A DNA stretch of 22,192 nt from a virus: positions 588 to 22,779 of the IMG/VR virus record IMGVR_UViG_3300030060_001794; one strand, written 5' to 3'. The position numbers were made by a program, and so were the translations under genes. Below the pieces are notes generated by a model that had not been told where the DNA came from, searched no databases, and saw only the letters and a list, made by a program, of their open reading frames with translations. Position 1 is the stretch's first letter. Each line of letters begins with the position of its first letter. Of this stretch, positions 6,819 through 14,272 are shown piece by piece.

Positions 6819-7859
6819 ATGTCAAGCACTTATTCAGATAGATATAAATTAGAACTACAAGTCACCGGTGCTAACTCAGGCACATGGGGTACGAATACAA
6901 ATAATAATTTAAATGTTATTGATGCTTTTACAAATGGTTACTTAGCTAAAAGCGTTGCAGGTTCAGCTAACGTTACTTTAACTACAGCAAACTCAGATCC
7001 TTCTGCTGAAGCATCCAATAAGGTAATAGAATTTACGGGAGCTTTGACAGGGAACATACATGTATTTTTACCTGCAGTTGAATCAAACTATATTTTTTTT
7101 AACAACACAAGTGGTTCACATACTCTGAAAGTTGTTGCTACTGGTCACGCCGCTAATGCAATAGAATTAGTGCAAGGCTCTCATACTATTGCCTATAACA
7201 GAGGCGATAATAAAATGGTAGATTTGTTTGCTAATTCTCTTGGTGATTTAAGTATTAAAAATTCTTTAACAGTGGACAGCACAGTCATAACAGCAGCCAA
7301 TGGTACTATTAATGCTACTGCATATTCAGGTAATGGAGCTGCACTTACCGGTGTTTCTAGTATACCTGCAGGATCACAAGCATTATTCTTCCAAGGTTCT
7401 GCTCCTACAGGATGGACACAGAACACAGACGCATCAATTAACACAACCACATTACAAGTTGTGACAGGATCTGGAGGCGGTACAAATAGTGGTGACGCTT
7501 TTGCTACAGTTTTTCCTGCATCTAAAGCAACTCCTTCTGGTCCTATTACTTTCAATAACATAGACAGCGCGTCAGCAAGTGCAGGAACTTTAGCTGTTGG
7601 TGACACTACTTTATCTACTCCAGTATTAGCTAGTCATGCACACCCTGTTGTTGGTGGTAGTGCAGGTATTGGAACTAGAGATGATAACCAGTTTACAGCT
7701 GCAACAACTACATTGAATGCTACAGGTGGCGGTGGATCACATACTCACCCAATCTCAGGTAGTCTTACTGTGGCAGGTAGTGCCTCAACAACAACAGCTT
7801 TGACTATTCCTGATATGGAATTAAAATTTGCAAATGTTATTGCTTGTTCGAAAAGTTAG
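6819..7859 (+). CDS. Tail fibre / receptor-binding protein, copy 3 of 3
   Basis: A 346-residue paralogue, starting 3 bases after copy 2. The base domain is conserved (STYSDRYKLELQVTGANSGT, NKVIEFTGALTGNIHVFLPA, NYIFFNNTSGSHTLKV). The collar-type motif is FFQGSAPTGWTQNT (190-203). The tip motifs are SHAHP (272-276) and GGGGSHTHPI (303-312). It is more like copy 1 at the tip and more like copy 2 in parts of the base, indicating exchange between copies or stepwise duplication. The Gly/Ser/Thr-rich C-terminal region is typical of intertwined beta-helical fibre tips. Its role is probably host recognition at the end of the short tail. Confidence 0.75.
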   Translation: MSSTYSDRYKLELQVTGANSGTWGTNTNNNLNVIDAFTNGYLAKSVAGSANVTLTTANSDPSAEASNKVIEFTGALTGNIHVFLPAVESNYIFFNNTSGSHTLKVVATGHAANAIELVQGSHTIAYNRGDNKMVDLFANSLGDLSIKNSLTVDSTVITAANGTINATAYSGNGAALTGVSSIPAGSQALFFQGSAPTGWTQNTDASINTTTLQVVTGSGGGTNSGDAFATVFPASKATPSGPITFNNIDSASASAGTLAVGDTTLSTPVLASHAHPVVGGSAGIGTRDDNQFTAATTTLNATGGGGSHTHPISGSLTVAGSASTTTALTIPDMELKFANVIACSKS

Positions 7860-7875
7860 TATAATATCCTAACAA

Positions 7876-8343
7876 ATGCCAATATTCGACCCCGATGGTA
7901 AATGTCCTCTTTTAAATAAAAAGTGCATCAAACACCAATGTGTTTGGTATAATATGCTTCAAGGTAAAAACCCACAAAACGGAACTAATGTGCAAGAGTG
8001 GGGATGTTCCATAGCATGGATACCCTTACTTTTAGTAGAAAATACAGGCAAACAAGTGCAAACTAATGCTGCAGTTGAGTCTTTTAGAAATGAAATGGTA
8101 AAAGCTAATATGGTTACTTTAGCTTTAGTAGATAAAAAAAATAAAGAAGATGAGCAAAAACAGAACCCAGTCGGTAGTTTTTGGAGTAAAATAGCACACG
8201 GTCAAGACGCTTTAGCAAATGGCGAAGATATGGAAGAAGATATGCAGTTGCTTCAGAATAAAAAAAATGTTAAAAAGAAGAAAGAAACTAAAAAGGTAGT
8301 TAAAAAAAATGGCAATAACAATAAACACCGTAACAATAAATAA
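7876..8343 (+). CDS. Cysteine-motif phage protein with Lys-rich tail
   Basis: A 155-residue protein. The N-terminal region has four cysteines, Cys10, Cys17, Cys22 and Cys44, in the context CPLLNKKCIKHQCVWY and WGCSIAWIPLL. This could bind zinc or an iron-sulfur cluster. It is followed by NAAVESFRNEMVKANM (a helical segment), a polar middle and a Lys/Asn-rich low-complexity tail from about residue 125. I recall similar unnamed proteins near fibre genes in marine phages but know of no function. The end of the frame overlaps the next gene by 35 bases, with the overlap beginning in a run of eight A. The low-complexity tail may therefore be partly a by-product of that overlap. A perfect TATAAT lies at 7860-7865, but no matching -35 is convincing. 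Confidence 0.65.
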   Translation: MPIFDPDGKCPLLNKKCIKHQCVWYNMLQGKNPQNGTNVQEWGCSIAWIPLLLVENTGKQVQTNAAVESFRNEMVKANMVTLALVDKKNKEDEQKQNPVGSFWSKIAHGQDALANGEDMEEDMQLLQNKKNVKKKKETKKVVKKNGNNNKHRNNK

Positions 8344-8782
8344 TAGACTAAGTATTGTAAATGATGCTGCTATAAACTCAGCTAATCCAAATAATGGACC
8401 AAGAGAATATTCTGGAGATACTGAAGCTGACGTTATAATAGATGGCTCTGGATATTTAAATATAACTGCTAGTGACATAATTCCATCAGACGTTCATGCA
8501 TTACAGTATAATGCTTCAACAAATACAGGACATTTAGAGTATGTTGGAACAGCACAAAACTTAACAATAGCTGATGCAAGTGGTTTACCTGCATGGGCTA
8601 ACACAATGGTAACTCGTTGGAACGGTGAAAAGACTTATGAAACTACATATCAAACAGAGTATGATAATGCTTTAGCTAATCTTGATGCTTCATCAGAGAC
8701 TTATGATGCAGATGTAGCTGCAGCAGACACAGCAGCAAAAGCTTCTGCGACCACAGCAAAAAATAACGTACTTAGTGCTTAA
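8309..8782 (+). CDS. Putative virion structural / fibre-associated protein
   Basis: A 157-residue protein starting at an ATG directly after an eight-A run. Its N-terminal part is beta-rich (ITINTVTINNRLSIVNDAA, VIIDGSGYLNITASDIIPSD, LQYNASTNTGHLEY). The middle has GLPAWANTMVTRWNGEKTYE. The C-terminal 45 residues are an Ala/Asp-rich helix, probably a coiled coil (TYQTEYDNALANLDASSE, then AAADTAAKASATTAKNN). A beta domain followed by a C-terminal coiled coil, with the gene next to fibre genes, resembles tail-fibre assembly or fibre-associated proteins. No exact family is recognised. It overlaps the first oxygenase gene by 8 bases, which physically links the structural module to the oxygenase module. 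Confidence 0.62.
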   Translation: MAITINTVTINNRLSIVNDAAINSANPNNGPREYSGDTEADVIIDGSGYLNITASDIIPSDVHALQYNASTNTGHLEYVGTAQNLTIADASGLPAWANTMVTRWNGEKTYETTYQTEYDNALANLDASSETYDADVAAADTAAKASATTAKNNVLSA

Positions 8783-9353
8783 TCTTAAAAAAGACGTATT
8801 AGAATATTCCATCACAATGAAAAATGTGATGAAAGAACCCCTTATAAAATTAATTAATGAACAAGTTTATAATTATATAGACTCATGGTCAAATGGTGCC
8901 ATAGCGACTGGTGAAGATTTAGGTGTCAGATCAGTTAAAGTCAAAGGTTTTGAAGAAGAAGATATTGGAACATCAGTGTCCAATAGAATTATTTACAATG
9001 ATTTACAAAGATTTACTGCGTTAATAAATAAAGAATATCAAAAAAATGTTTGTGATTTTTATACAAGTAAAGAAAGTGTTTTTCAGTTCCTTTATTATGA
9101 CTCAAAAATGAAAGGTCATTACGATTATCACACTGATTATATGAAAGAACATCCAAGAGTATTGACTATATTAGTGGGTTTAAATTCTGTTAATGACTAT
9201 GATGGCGGAGAGCTTTTTGTACAAAACAATGAAAAAGGCGTAAAACTAGATAAGGGAGACGTAGTTGCATTTCCATCTAATTTTATGTACCCACACAAAG
9301 TATCACCCATTACAAGGGGAGAGAGAAGAGTTTTAATAATATGGACCCAGTAG
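8775..9353 (+). CDS. 2OG-Fe(II) oxygenase, prolyl-4-hydroxylase-like (HxD type)
   Basis: A 192-residue protein with the complete signature of a 2-oxoglutarate/Fe(II) dioxygenase. The metal ligands HTD are His119 and Asp121 (in GHYDYHTDYM), with the distal His174 in MYPHKVSPI. Arg184 ten residues later (TRGERRVLIIW) is the expected 2-oxoglutarate carboxylate binder. The strand DGGELFV (143-149) and KGDVVAFPS (160-168) complete the double-stranded beta-helix. Length and motifs match the prolyl-4-hydroxylase-like subfamily, which hydroxylates Pro or other residues using O2 and 2-oxoglutarate. The GTG at 8775 overlaps the previous gene; ATG at 8817 (Met15) is the alternative, and neither has a clear ribosome binding site. 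Substrate unknown. It begins the accessory cluster running to 17157. Confidence 0.85.
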   Translation: MLNLKKDVLEYSITMKNVMKEPLIKLINEQVYNYIDSWSNGAIATGEDLGVRSVKVKGFEEEDIGTSVSNRIIYNDLQRFTALINKEYQKNVCDFYTSKESVFQFLYYDSKMKGHYDYHTDYMKEHPRVLTILVGLNSVNDYDGGELFVQNNEKGVKLDKGDVVAFPSNFMYPHKVSPITRGERRVLIIWTQ

Positions 9354-9946
9354 ATTATTTTAAAGAAAATAGCTATGCACATATACCTGGATTAGTTTCA
9401 CCGGATTTATCTAGTTTTATTTATAATTACTTAATAATAAAATCATGTACAAATGTTGATTTTGATCAACAATTTAAACCAGGCTTTGATACGTATATAA
9501 GATATTGCTATGGAGATATTGCCATTGAAACATTGTCATCTACGCTATTAGAAAAAATGTCTTTTATTACACAAAAGAAACTTTGCCCTACTTATTCATA
9601 CTGTCGTGTATATACAAAAGGTGAAATTCTAAAACCACATACAGATAGACCAGCTTGTGAATACTCTGTTACAATTAATTTTGGTGGAGATCCATGGCCT
9701 ATATATTTTGGCGAGTTTAATAAGGATAATAATTTAGATAATGGATATAAAATGAAAAACGAAATCTCTTTAAATCCAGGCGACGGAATAGTTTATATGG
9801 GAGAAAAGCTAATACATTGGAGAAATAAATTTATTGGTGATCACTGCGCACAAGCTTTCTTACATTACATTGATAGTGAAGGATTACACTACCCAGAACA
9901 TGCATACGACGGGCGTACTAATATCGGTTACAAAAACGCAAAGTGA
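9341..9946 (+). CDS. 2OG-Fe(II) oxygenase family protein (HxD type)
   Basis: A 201-residue protein starting at an ATG that overlaps the previous gene by 13 bases. The iron site is HTD (His100, Asp102) in ILKPHTDRPACEYSVTINF, and the distal His is His159 in KLIHWRNKF. The segment WPIYFGEF (119-126) and NPGDGIVYMGE (145-155) complete the fold. Where classical members carry Arg about ten residues beyond the distal His, the motif here is HCAQAFLHYID, so Gln171 or Arg161 may take that role. This 'KPHTDRPxCEYS...HWRxxxxG' type is, as I recall, widespread in marine phages and bacteria and is often labelled proline hydroxylase without biochemical proof. The substrate is unknown. It is coupled to the next gene by a GTGA overlap. 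Confidence 0.82.
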   Translation: MDPVDYFKENSYAHIPGLVSPDLSSFIYNYLIIKSCTNVDFDQQFKPGFDTYIRYCYGDIAIETLSSTLLEKMSFITQKKLCPTYSYCRVYTKGEILKPHTDRPACEYSVTINFGGDPWPIYFGEFNKDNNLDNGYKMKNEISLNPGDGIVYMGEKLIHWRNKFIGDHCAQAFLHYIDSEGLHYPEHAYDGRTNIGYKNAK

Positions 9947-10494
9947 TAAAAACTTTTTACACAGAAAAGTATTATCATTCAAAAATAGACAATAATGTGT
10001 GCAAAGAATCTTTTAATTTCATAAATAAAGAAAATAAAAATTACACAGAACAAAGTTGGAACTGTAAAATTAGGACATCTTTAAATGTTACCGATAATAT
10101 TCTTAATGAAAAAGAAATGTTAAACACAAAAATGAACATACTTGGTCATATAGAAAATTATATGCATTTAAATGGAAAATATTTTTATGGTTATATAATT
10201 ATGTCATGGGCCAATATATACGAAAAAGAATTCTTTCAAGAAAAGCATACCCATGAGCATAGCTGTAATAAACATTTAAGTGGCATATTGTACTTAACAG
10301 AAAATAATTCAAACTTAAATTTATACTCTAGTAATCTCTCGGAGGTTACACCCGTAAAACCTGAATTTGCAGATATAATAATTTTTGAGGATGATCGTCC
10401 GCACAGCGTAGAAGTTAATGCAGAAGAAACATTAAGGATTAGTTTAGCTTTTAATTACCTATTAGTATCAGAATGGAATGGTAGAAAAGTTTAA
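9943..10494 (+). CDS. Putative 2OG-Fe(II) oxygenase-like protein (HxH type)
   Basis: A 183-residue protein starting at GTG, overlapping the previous TGA (GTGA); the next in-frame ATG is far inside the protein. The fold is indicated by FQEKHTHEHSCNKHLSGILY (98-117) and by ADIIIFEDDRPHSVEV (143-158) with LRISLAFNY (164-172). Probable metal ligands are His102, His104 and His154, with Arg165 placed as the 2-oxoglutarate binder. The usual Asp/Glu after the first His is a His; Glu105 follows it. The 'HxHxxs...LSGilYl' and 'PHSV......RiSlaFN' wording resembles the Pfam family of putative 2OG-Fe(II) oxygenases PF13759, from memory. It appears paralogous to the protein at 11918-12427. Activity and substrate are unknown. 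Confidence 0.72.
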   Translation: MIKTFYTEKYYHSKIDNNVCKESFNFINKENKNYTEQSWNCKIRTSLNVTDNILNEKEMLNTKMNILGHIENYMHLNGKYFYGYIIMSWANIYEKEFFQEKHTHEHSCNKHLSGILYLTENNSNLNLYSSNLSEVTPVKPEFADIIIFEDDRPHSVEVNAEETLRISLAFNYLLVSEWNGRKV

Positions 10495-11087
10495 TGGAAA
10501 TAAATTACAAATTTTATTACTGGGGTCCTTTTCTGTTAAAGACACGTATTGACGAAAATTTAAGAAATGATTTGTTGAATGAATGTAAAAAAGCAAAGTC
10601 TTATTTTGCACATGATTTATCTAAATTAGAGGATGAGTACACGTTCGATGATCAACAATTAGCAAAGTTTGTACCAAGATTAAAAATATATTTAGATATG
10701 TACAAGAAAGCATACCAAGAACATTGGGATTGTGGTCTTATTGATGATATTAAAATACAAGCTATGTGGGTGAATTTTCAAAAAGAGAATGAATGGAGGC
10801 CACCTCACTTTCACAGCAATTGTGATGCATCATATGTTATCTACCTAGATGTTCCGAGTGTAGAAAGTCTAGGTGAAAACGTAGGTAATGAATACACCCC
10901 AGGTGGTATTGTTTTTAAGAATGACCTTAAAGCACAATTTCAAAACAAATTAAAAAGCATAGACCGACTTGCTTATCTACCAGAAAATGGAGATATGTTT
11001 ATATTTCCTTATGACCTTGAACACTATAGTGTCCCATTCAAAACAAAAGCAACAAGAATATCTTTATCAGGTAACTTAGAGATTTAA
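10494..11087 (+). CDS. Putative 2OG-Fe(II) oxygenase-like protein (HxH type), paralogue A
   Basis: A 197-residue protein starting within the previous stop (TAATG). A helical N-terminal half leads into the beta-helix domain at IQAMWVNFQKENEW (88-101). The metal motif is RPPHFHSN (His105, His107), followed by SYVIYLDVP (113-121). Then come GDMFIFPYDLEHYSVPF (166-182, with His177) and RISLSGNLEI (Arg188). The order first-His, HxH, distal His and Arg is that of a 2OG oxygenase domain with His in place of the carboxylate ligand. It is clearly paralogous to the gene at 16567-17157, sharing WVNFQKxxE, PxHxH, VIxxxVP, IFP/LFP..DL.H and RxSxSGNL. Proteins with this wording occur in marine phages, as I recall, and are labelled 2OG-Fe(II) oxygenase; no activity is known. 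Substrate unknown. Confidence 0.72.
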   Translation: MEINYKFYYWGPFLLKTRIDENLRNDLLNECKKAKSYFAHDLSKLEDEYTFDDQQLAKFVPRLKIYLDMYKKAYQEHWDCGLIDDIKIQAMWVNFQKENEWRPPHFHSNCDASYVIYLDVPSVESLGENVGNEYTPGGIVFKNDLKAQFQNKLKSIDRLAYLPENGDMFIFPYDLEHYSVPFKTKATRISLSGNLEI

Positions 11088-11102
11088 TGAAAGGAAAGAC
11101 AG

Positions 11103-11918
11103 ATGATAGATCCTAAAGAAATAAAAAATAAAAATTTTAAAATATTTGTAGGTATGCCTATGTACGGAGGTATGTTGTCAGAGGCAACAATGCATGGCAT
11201 TTTAGACTTACAACAATGGTCTTTGTCTGCTGGAGTACATATGAGATTTCAGACAATAGGCAATGAAAGTCTTATTACTAGAGCTAGAAATACAATCGTA
11301 TCACAAATGTTTGACTCACAAGATTTTGTAGCAACACATTTACTCTTTATTGATTCAGACATAGGGTTTACATGGCAAAACATAGATCGATTAGTCAGAT
11401 TTGATAAAGATGTTGCTTGTGGTATATATCCTAGAAAACACATACATTTTGAAAAAATGGCAAAAATATTGAGAGAAAAACCTGACGCTACAGAAGAAGA
11501 ATTAGAGATTAAGGCATTAGGATATAATCTGAATTTTGATGATCCAATGAATGTCAAACTGCAAGACGGGTTTTGTAAAGTTAATGAAGCAGCAACAGGC
11601 ATGATGCTAGTAAAAAGAGAAGTCTTTAAAACTATGATGGATAAATTTCCTGAAAGACAGTATGAGTCTGATCAAATAATTAATGGTAAGTCTTACAAAT
11701 CAGACAATTGCTATGATTTATTTGCAGTTGGTCCTTATTTAACAAAAGCTATTAAAGGTGAACCACAAAAAAGGTATCTATCAGAGGATTATTATTTCTC
11801 TAGACTCTGGCAAGAATGCGGTGGAGAGATCTGGGCAGACATGGCAATGCCTCTTACACATTTCGGAAATAGAGCTTTCAAGGGTCATGTAGGTAGTTTA
11901 TTAGCTGAAAAAAAATAA
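11103..11918 (+). CDS. GT-A-like glycosyltransferase
   Basis: A 271-residue protein preceded by AAAGGAAAG, one of the few clear ribosome binding sites in this region. The first strand, FKIFVGMPMYGG (12-23), and a helix with NESLITRARNTIV (54-66) look like a nucleotide-sugar-binding fold. The segment THLLFIDSDIGF (78-89) contains the DxD motif Asp84-Ser-Asp86, expected to hold a divalent metal and the sugar nucleotide. Later motifs are EAATGMMLVKREVF (162-175), LSEDYYFSRLW (226-236, a typical acidic ED acceptor-side motif) and PLTHFGNRAFKG (His253), which can be a metal ligand in GT-A enzymes. It is probably a cytoplasmic retaining or inverting GT-A transferase; the donor and acceptor are unknown. 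Embedded among oxygenase genes, it could glycosylate a hydroxylated residue; this is inference. Confidence 0.75.
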   Translation: MIDPKEIKNKNFKIFVGMPMYGGMLSEATMHGILDLQQWSLSAGVHMRFQTIGNESLITRARNTIVSQMFDSQDFVATHLLFIDSDIGFTWQNIDRLVRFDKDVACGIYPRKHIHFEKMAKILREKPDATEEELEIKALGYNLNFDDPMNVKLQDGFCKVNEAATGMMLVKREVFKTMMDKFPERQYESDQIINGKSYKSDNCYDLFAVGPYLTKAIKGEPQKRYLSEDYYFSRLWQECGGEIWADMAMPLTHFGNRAFKGHVGSLLAEKK

Positions 11919-12427
11919 TGAAAGAACTTTTAATTAGAAAAGATTCTTTATATGTAGCACAATATAGTGGTAATTTAGATGTATTAGAGGACCAAATTTC
12001 TTATATTCGTAGACATGATCCGGGTAGAATAGTATCTAATATCGGAGGATATCAAAGCAACAATATAAGTTTTGGGTTTGATGATTTAATATTTTTTGCA
12101 ACAGCTAAGTTAGCAGAGATAGGAGTGCAGGCTCGTTTAAATTGTTTTTGGCTTAATGCAAATAAAGGTAGCGATTGGAATGCTTCTCACATACATAATA
12201 TAACAGGCGGTTTTTCAGTGGTATATTATCATAAAATTTGTTGTGACAAATGTCCTATAATTTTCAGTCATTTAATACCCTGTATATATGGGGATGAAAT
12301 AAAATACTCGCCTAAACAACAAGATATTGTGTTCTTTGATGATAGAATACCTCACTCGGTACAGCCTTGTAATCAAAGTGATCACGAAAGAATATCGGTC
12401 GCTTTTAATTTTGATCTGGTAAAATAA
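11918..12427 (+). CDS. Putative 2OG-Fe(II) oxygenase-like protein (HxH type)
   Basis: A 169-residue protein starting in the glycosyltransferase stop (TAATG). The core is CFWLNANKGSDWNASHIHN (76-94) with HIH (His91, His93), then GGFSVVYYH. Next come QQDIVFFDDRIPHSVQP (134-150, distal His146) and ERISVAFNFDL (Arg158). This matches the HxH...H...R pattern and the 'FFDDRxPHSV...RISvAFN' wording of the 9943-10494 protein, with which it appears paralogous, and resembles PF13759 as I recall it. A cysteine-rich stretch KICCDKCPII (106-115) with Cys122 further on is peculiar to this protein and could bind an extra metal or form a disulfide. No carboxylate ligand follows the first His. Activity and substrate are unknown. 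Confidence 0.7.
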   Translation: MKELLIRKDSLYVAQYSGNLDVLEDQISYIRRHDPGRIVSNIGGYQSNNISFGFDDLIFFATAKLAEIGVQARLNCFWLNANKGSDWNASHIHNITGGFSVVYYHKICCDKCPIIFSHLIPCIYGDEIKYSPKQQDIVFFDDRIPHSVQPCNQSDHERISVAFNFDLVK

Positions 12428-12445
12428 ATATAGTATATTGAACAA

Positions 12446-14272
12446 ATGCCCCTAGTAAATTTTAGACCCGCACCAGGTATCAACAAAGAAGTCACTGATT
12501 ATACAGGTCAGGGTAAATGGACTGATGGTGATATGGTGCGTTTTTTTCAAGGATCTGCACAAAAAATAAAGGGTTGGGAGAAGTTTATAGCCAAAACTCT
12601 GGTAGGTGCAGCTAGAGATCAGCACGCTTATGTAGCCTTAGACGGCACAAGATATAATGCTGTAGGCACTGATAGAAAATTATATGTAATTGCAGAGGGT
12701 TTAGCATACGACATAACTCCTCTAAGAAGAACACAAGCAAGAACAAATCCTTTTACTACAAACGCTACTACATCGGTCGTGGTGTCAGATTCAGGACACG
12801 GTTGTATAAAAGGCAGCTTTGTTACTTTTGACTCATTTAGTGCGATTGATGGACTTGATATGAATAAAGAGTTTGAGGTTACTTCAGTTGTAAACACTGC
12901 TGCTTATGTTGTAACTCATACTAGCACAGCGTCTGGATCTACATCTGGAGGCGGTGGCACAGGTAACATGAAGTATCAGATAAATCCTGGACCTGAGTTT
13001 TCTTTACCCGCCTTTGGTTGGGGCACAGACGAGTATGGTGTATCTACATGGAATACACCAAGATCTACATCTAATGTAACATTAGAGGCAAGACAATGGT
13101 CACTAGATAATTTTGGTCAACTGCTTATTGCTACTGCCTTAAATGGCGGAGCTTTTGAATGGGATCCTGACGATGGTGTAACCACAAGAGCAACTGCCAT
13201 AGCTAATGCACCTACAGCATCTAGATTAAGTTTAGTTTCAACACCAGATAGACATATTTTATTTATGGGAACTGAGGGAACAATAGGTACAACAAATACA
13301 CAAGATGATTTACTACTAAGGTTTTCTAGTCAAGAAGATAGAAATACATATCAACCAACAGCAGAAAATACAGCAGGTTCTTTGCGCATAGCCGACGGTT
13401 CACGGATCGTTGCCGCAGAGAGATCTAGAGGACAGATACTTGTATGGACAGACACATCACTGCACGCTTTACAATTTATAGGACCACCTTTTACATTTGG
13501 TCTAAGACAGTTAGGTCAAAACTGTGGTATTATAGGTATGCACGCAGGTGTTGATATTAATGGTGTAAGTTATTGGATGTCACAAGATTCATTCTTCTTA
13601 TTCGATGGTTCTGTAAAAAAACTACCTTGTACTGTAGAACAATTTATTTTTAACAATATTAATGTAACTGGTGCAGAAAATGCTTTTGCAGGACATAATG
13701 GTGAGTTCAATGAAATCATGTGGTTCTACCCAAGAACTGGCTCTGATCAAATTAATGCTATTGTGGCTTATAATTATCTAGAGCAAACTTGGTGGACAGG
13801 AACGCTTGATAGAACAACTTGGACTGACAGAGAAGTATATGATAATCCTGTAGCATCTGATTACTTACCAACGACCACGGCCAACAATGAAGTAATTCTA
13901 GGTTTGACTGATGGAGCTACTCAAATGTTTTTACATGAAACAGGTAATGACGGTGATGGTCAAGCTATTACTGCTTTTGTAAAATCAGGTGTTGTTCAGA
14001 TAGCCCAAGGTGATGATTTTGCATTTGTATCAAAACTAATACCTGATGTTGAAGATCAAGCTGGTGTGTTAAACGCAAAGCTTGAATTTAAAAATTATCC
14101 AAATAACAGCACAGCAGTTACTAAAACAACAAGTTTTAGTGATACAACAGATTTTGTAAGTTTAAGAGGTAGAGGGAGAGAGTTTACAGTCAACGTAGTT
14201 TCTAACACAGCAGGTACTGCATGGAGATTAGGAACACAACGTTTTGACATACAGCCAGATGGAAGAAGATAA
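12446..14272 (+). CDS. P22 gp10-like tail nozzle / packaged-DNA stabilisation protein
   Basis: A 608-residue structural protein beginning MPLVNFRPAPGINKEVTDYT, then WTDGDMVRFFQGSAQKIKGW (25-44). It continues through a long series of beta strands of propeller type (for example NFGQLLIATALNGGAFEWDP, SRGQILVWTDTSLHALQFIG and INGVSYWMSQDSFFLFDG). It ends in a jelly-roll-like tail with RGRGREFTVNVVSN and a terminal DIQPDGRR. This order of motifs is that of the phage stabilisation protein family (P22 gp10), which forms the tail nozzle under the portal. A Gly/Ser/Thr-rich insert near residues 155-175 (STASGSTSGGGG) is a likely linker. Oxygenase genes lie directly before it and a cupin-like gene overlaps its end by 14 bases, so this essential tail gene is embedded in the accessory cluster. 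Confidence 0.78.
   Translation: MPLVNFRPAPGINKEVTDYTGQGKWTDGDMVRFFQGSAQKIKGWEKFIAKTLVGAARDQHAYVALDGTRYNAVGTDRKLYVIAEGLAYDITPLRRTQARTNPFTTNATTSVVVSDSGHGCIKGSFVTFDSFSAIDGLDMNKEFEVTSVVNTAAYVVTHTSTASGSTSGGGGTGNMKYQINPGPEFSLPAFGWGTDEYGVSTWNTPRSTSNVTLEARQWSLDNFGQLLIATALNGGAFEWDPDDGVTTRATAIANAPTASRLSLVSTPDRHILFMGTEGTIGTTNTQDDLLLRFSSQEDRNTYQPTAENTAGSLRIADGSRIVAAERSRGQILVWTDTSLHALQFIGPPFTFGLRQLGQNCGIIGMHAGVDINGVSYWMSQDSFFLFDGSVKKLPCTVEQFIFNNINVTGAENAFAGHNGEFNEIMWFYPRTGSDQINAIVAYNYLEQTWWTGTLDRTTWTDREVYDNPVASDYLPTTTANNEVILGLTDGATQMFLHETGNDGDGQAITAFVKSGVVQIAQGDDFAFVSKLIPDVEDQAGVLNAKLEFKNYPNNSTAVTKTTSFSDTTDFVSLRGRGREFTVNVVSNTAGTAWRLGTQRFDIQPDGRR

Larger units (their letters stand above)
4724..7859 (+). 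repeat. Tandem triplication of tail-fibre genes
   Basis: Three same-strand genes of 344, 351 and 346 codons lie head to tail with 1-3 bases between them. They share a near-constant N-terminal half, including NKVIEFTGALTG, NYIFFNNTSGS and the MxDLFANSxG segment. They diverge in the centre and around the SHTHP tips. Copies 2 and 3 share some wording absent from copy 1 (VFxPAVESNY), which suggests at least two duplication steps. A constant base with variable tip is the usual pattern for receptor-binding diversification. Confidence 0.8.

Noticed and set aside
7193-7606. 137-codon minus-strand open frame within the third fibre gene
   Set aside because: Codon pattern mirrors the sense gene, there is no plausible start signal, and the product shows no recognisable domain.
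7860-7865. Perfect TATAAT ten bases before the ATG at 7876, a possible -10 promoter box
   Set aside because: The only TTG-containing -35-like element (TTGCTT, 7840-7845) is 14 bases away, too close. In AT-rich DNA such a box arises often by chance.
14244-14258. TTG start for the cupin-like gene
   Set aside because: The ATG five codons downstream is a better start; the extension lies wholly within the nozzle gene and has no ribosome binding site.
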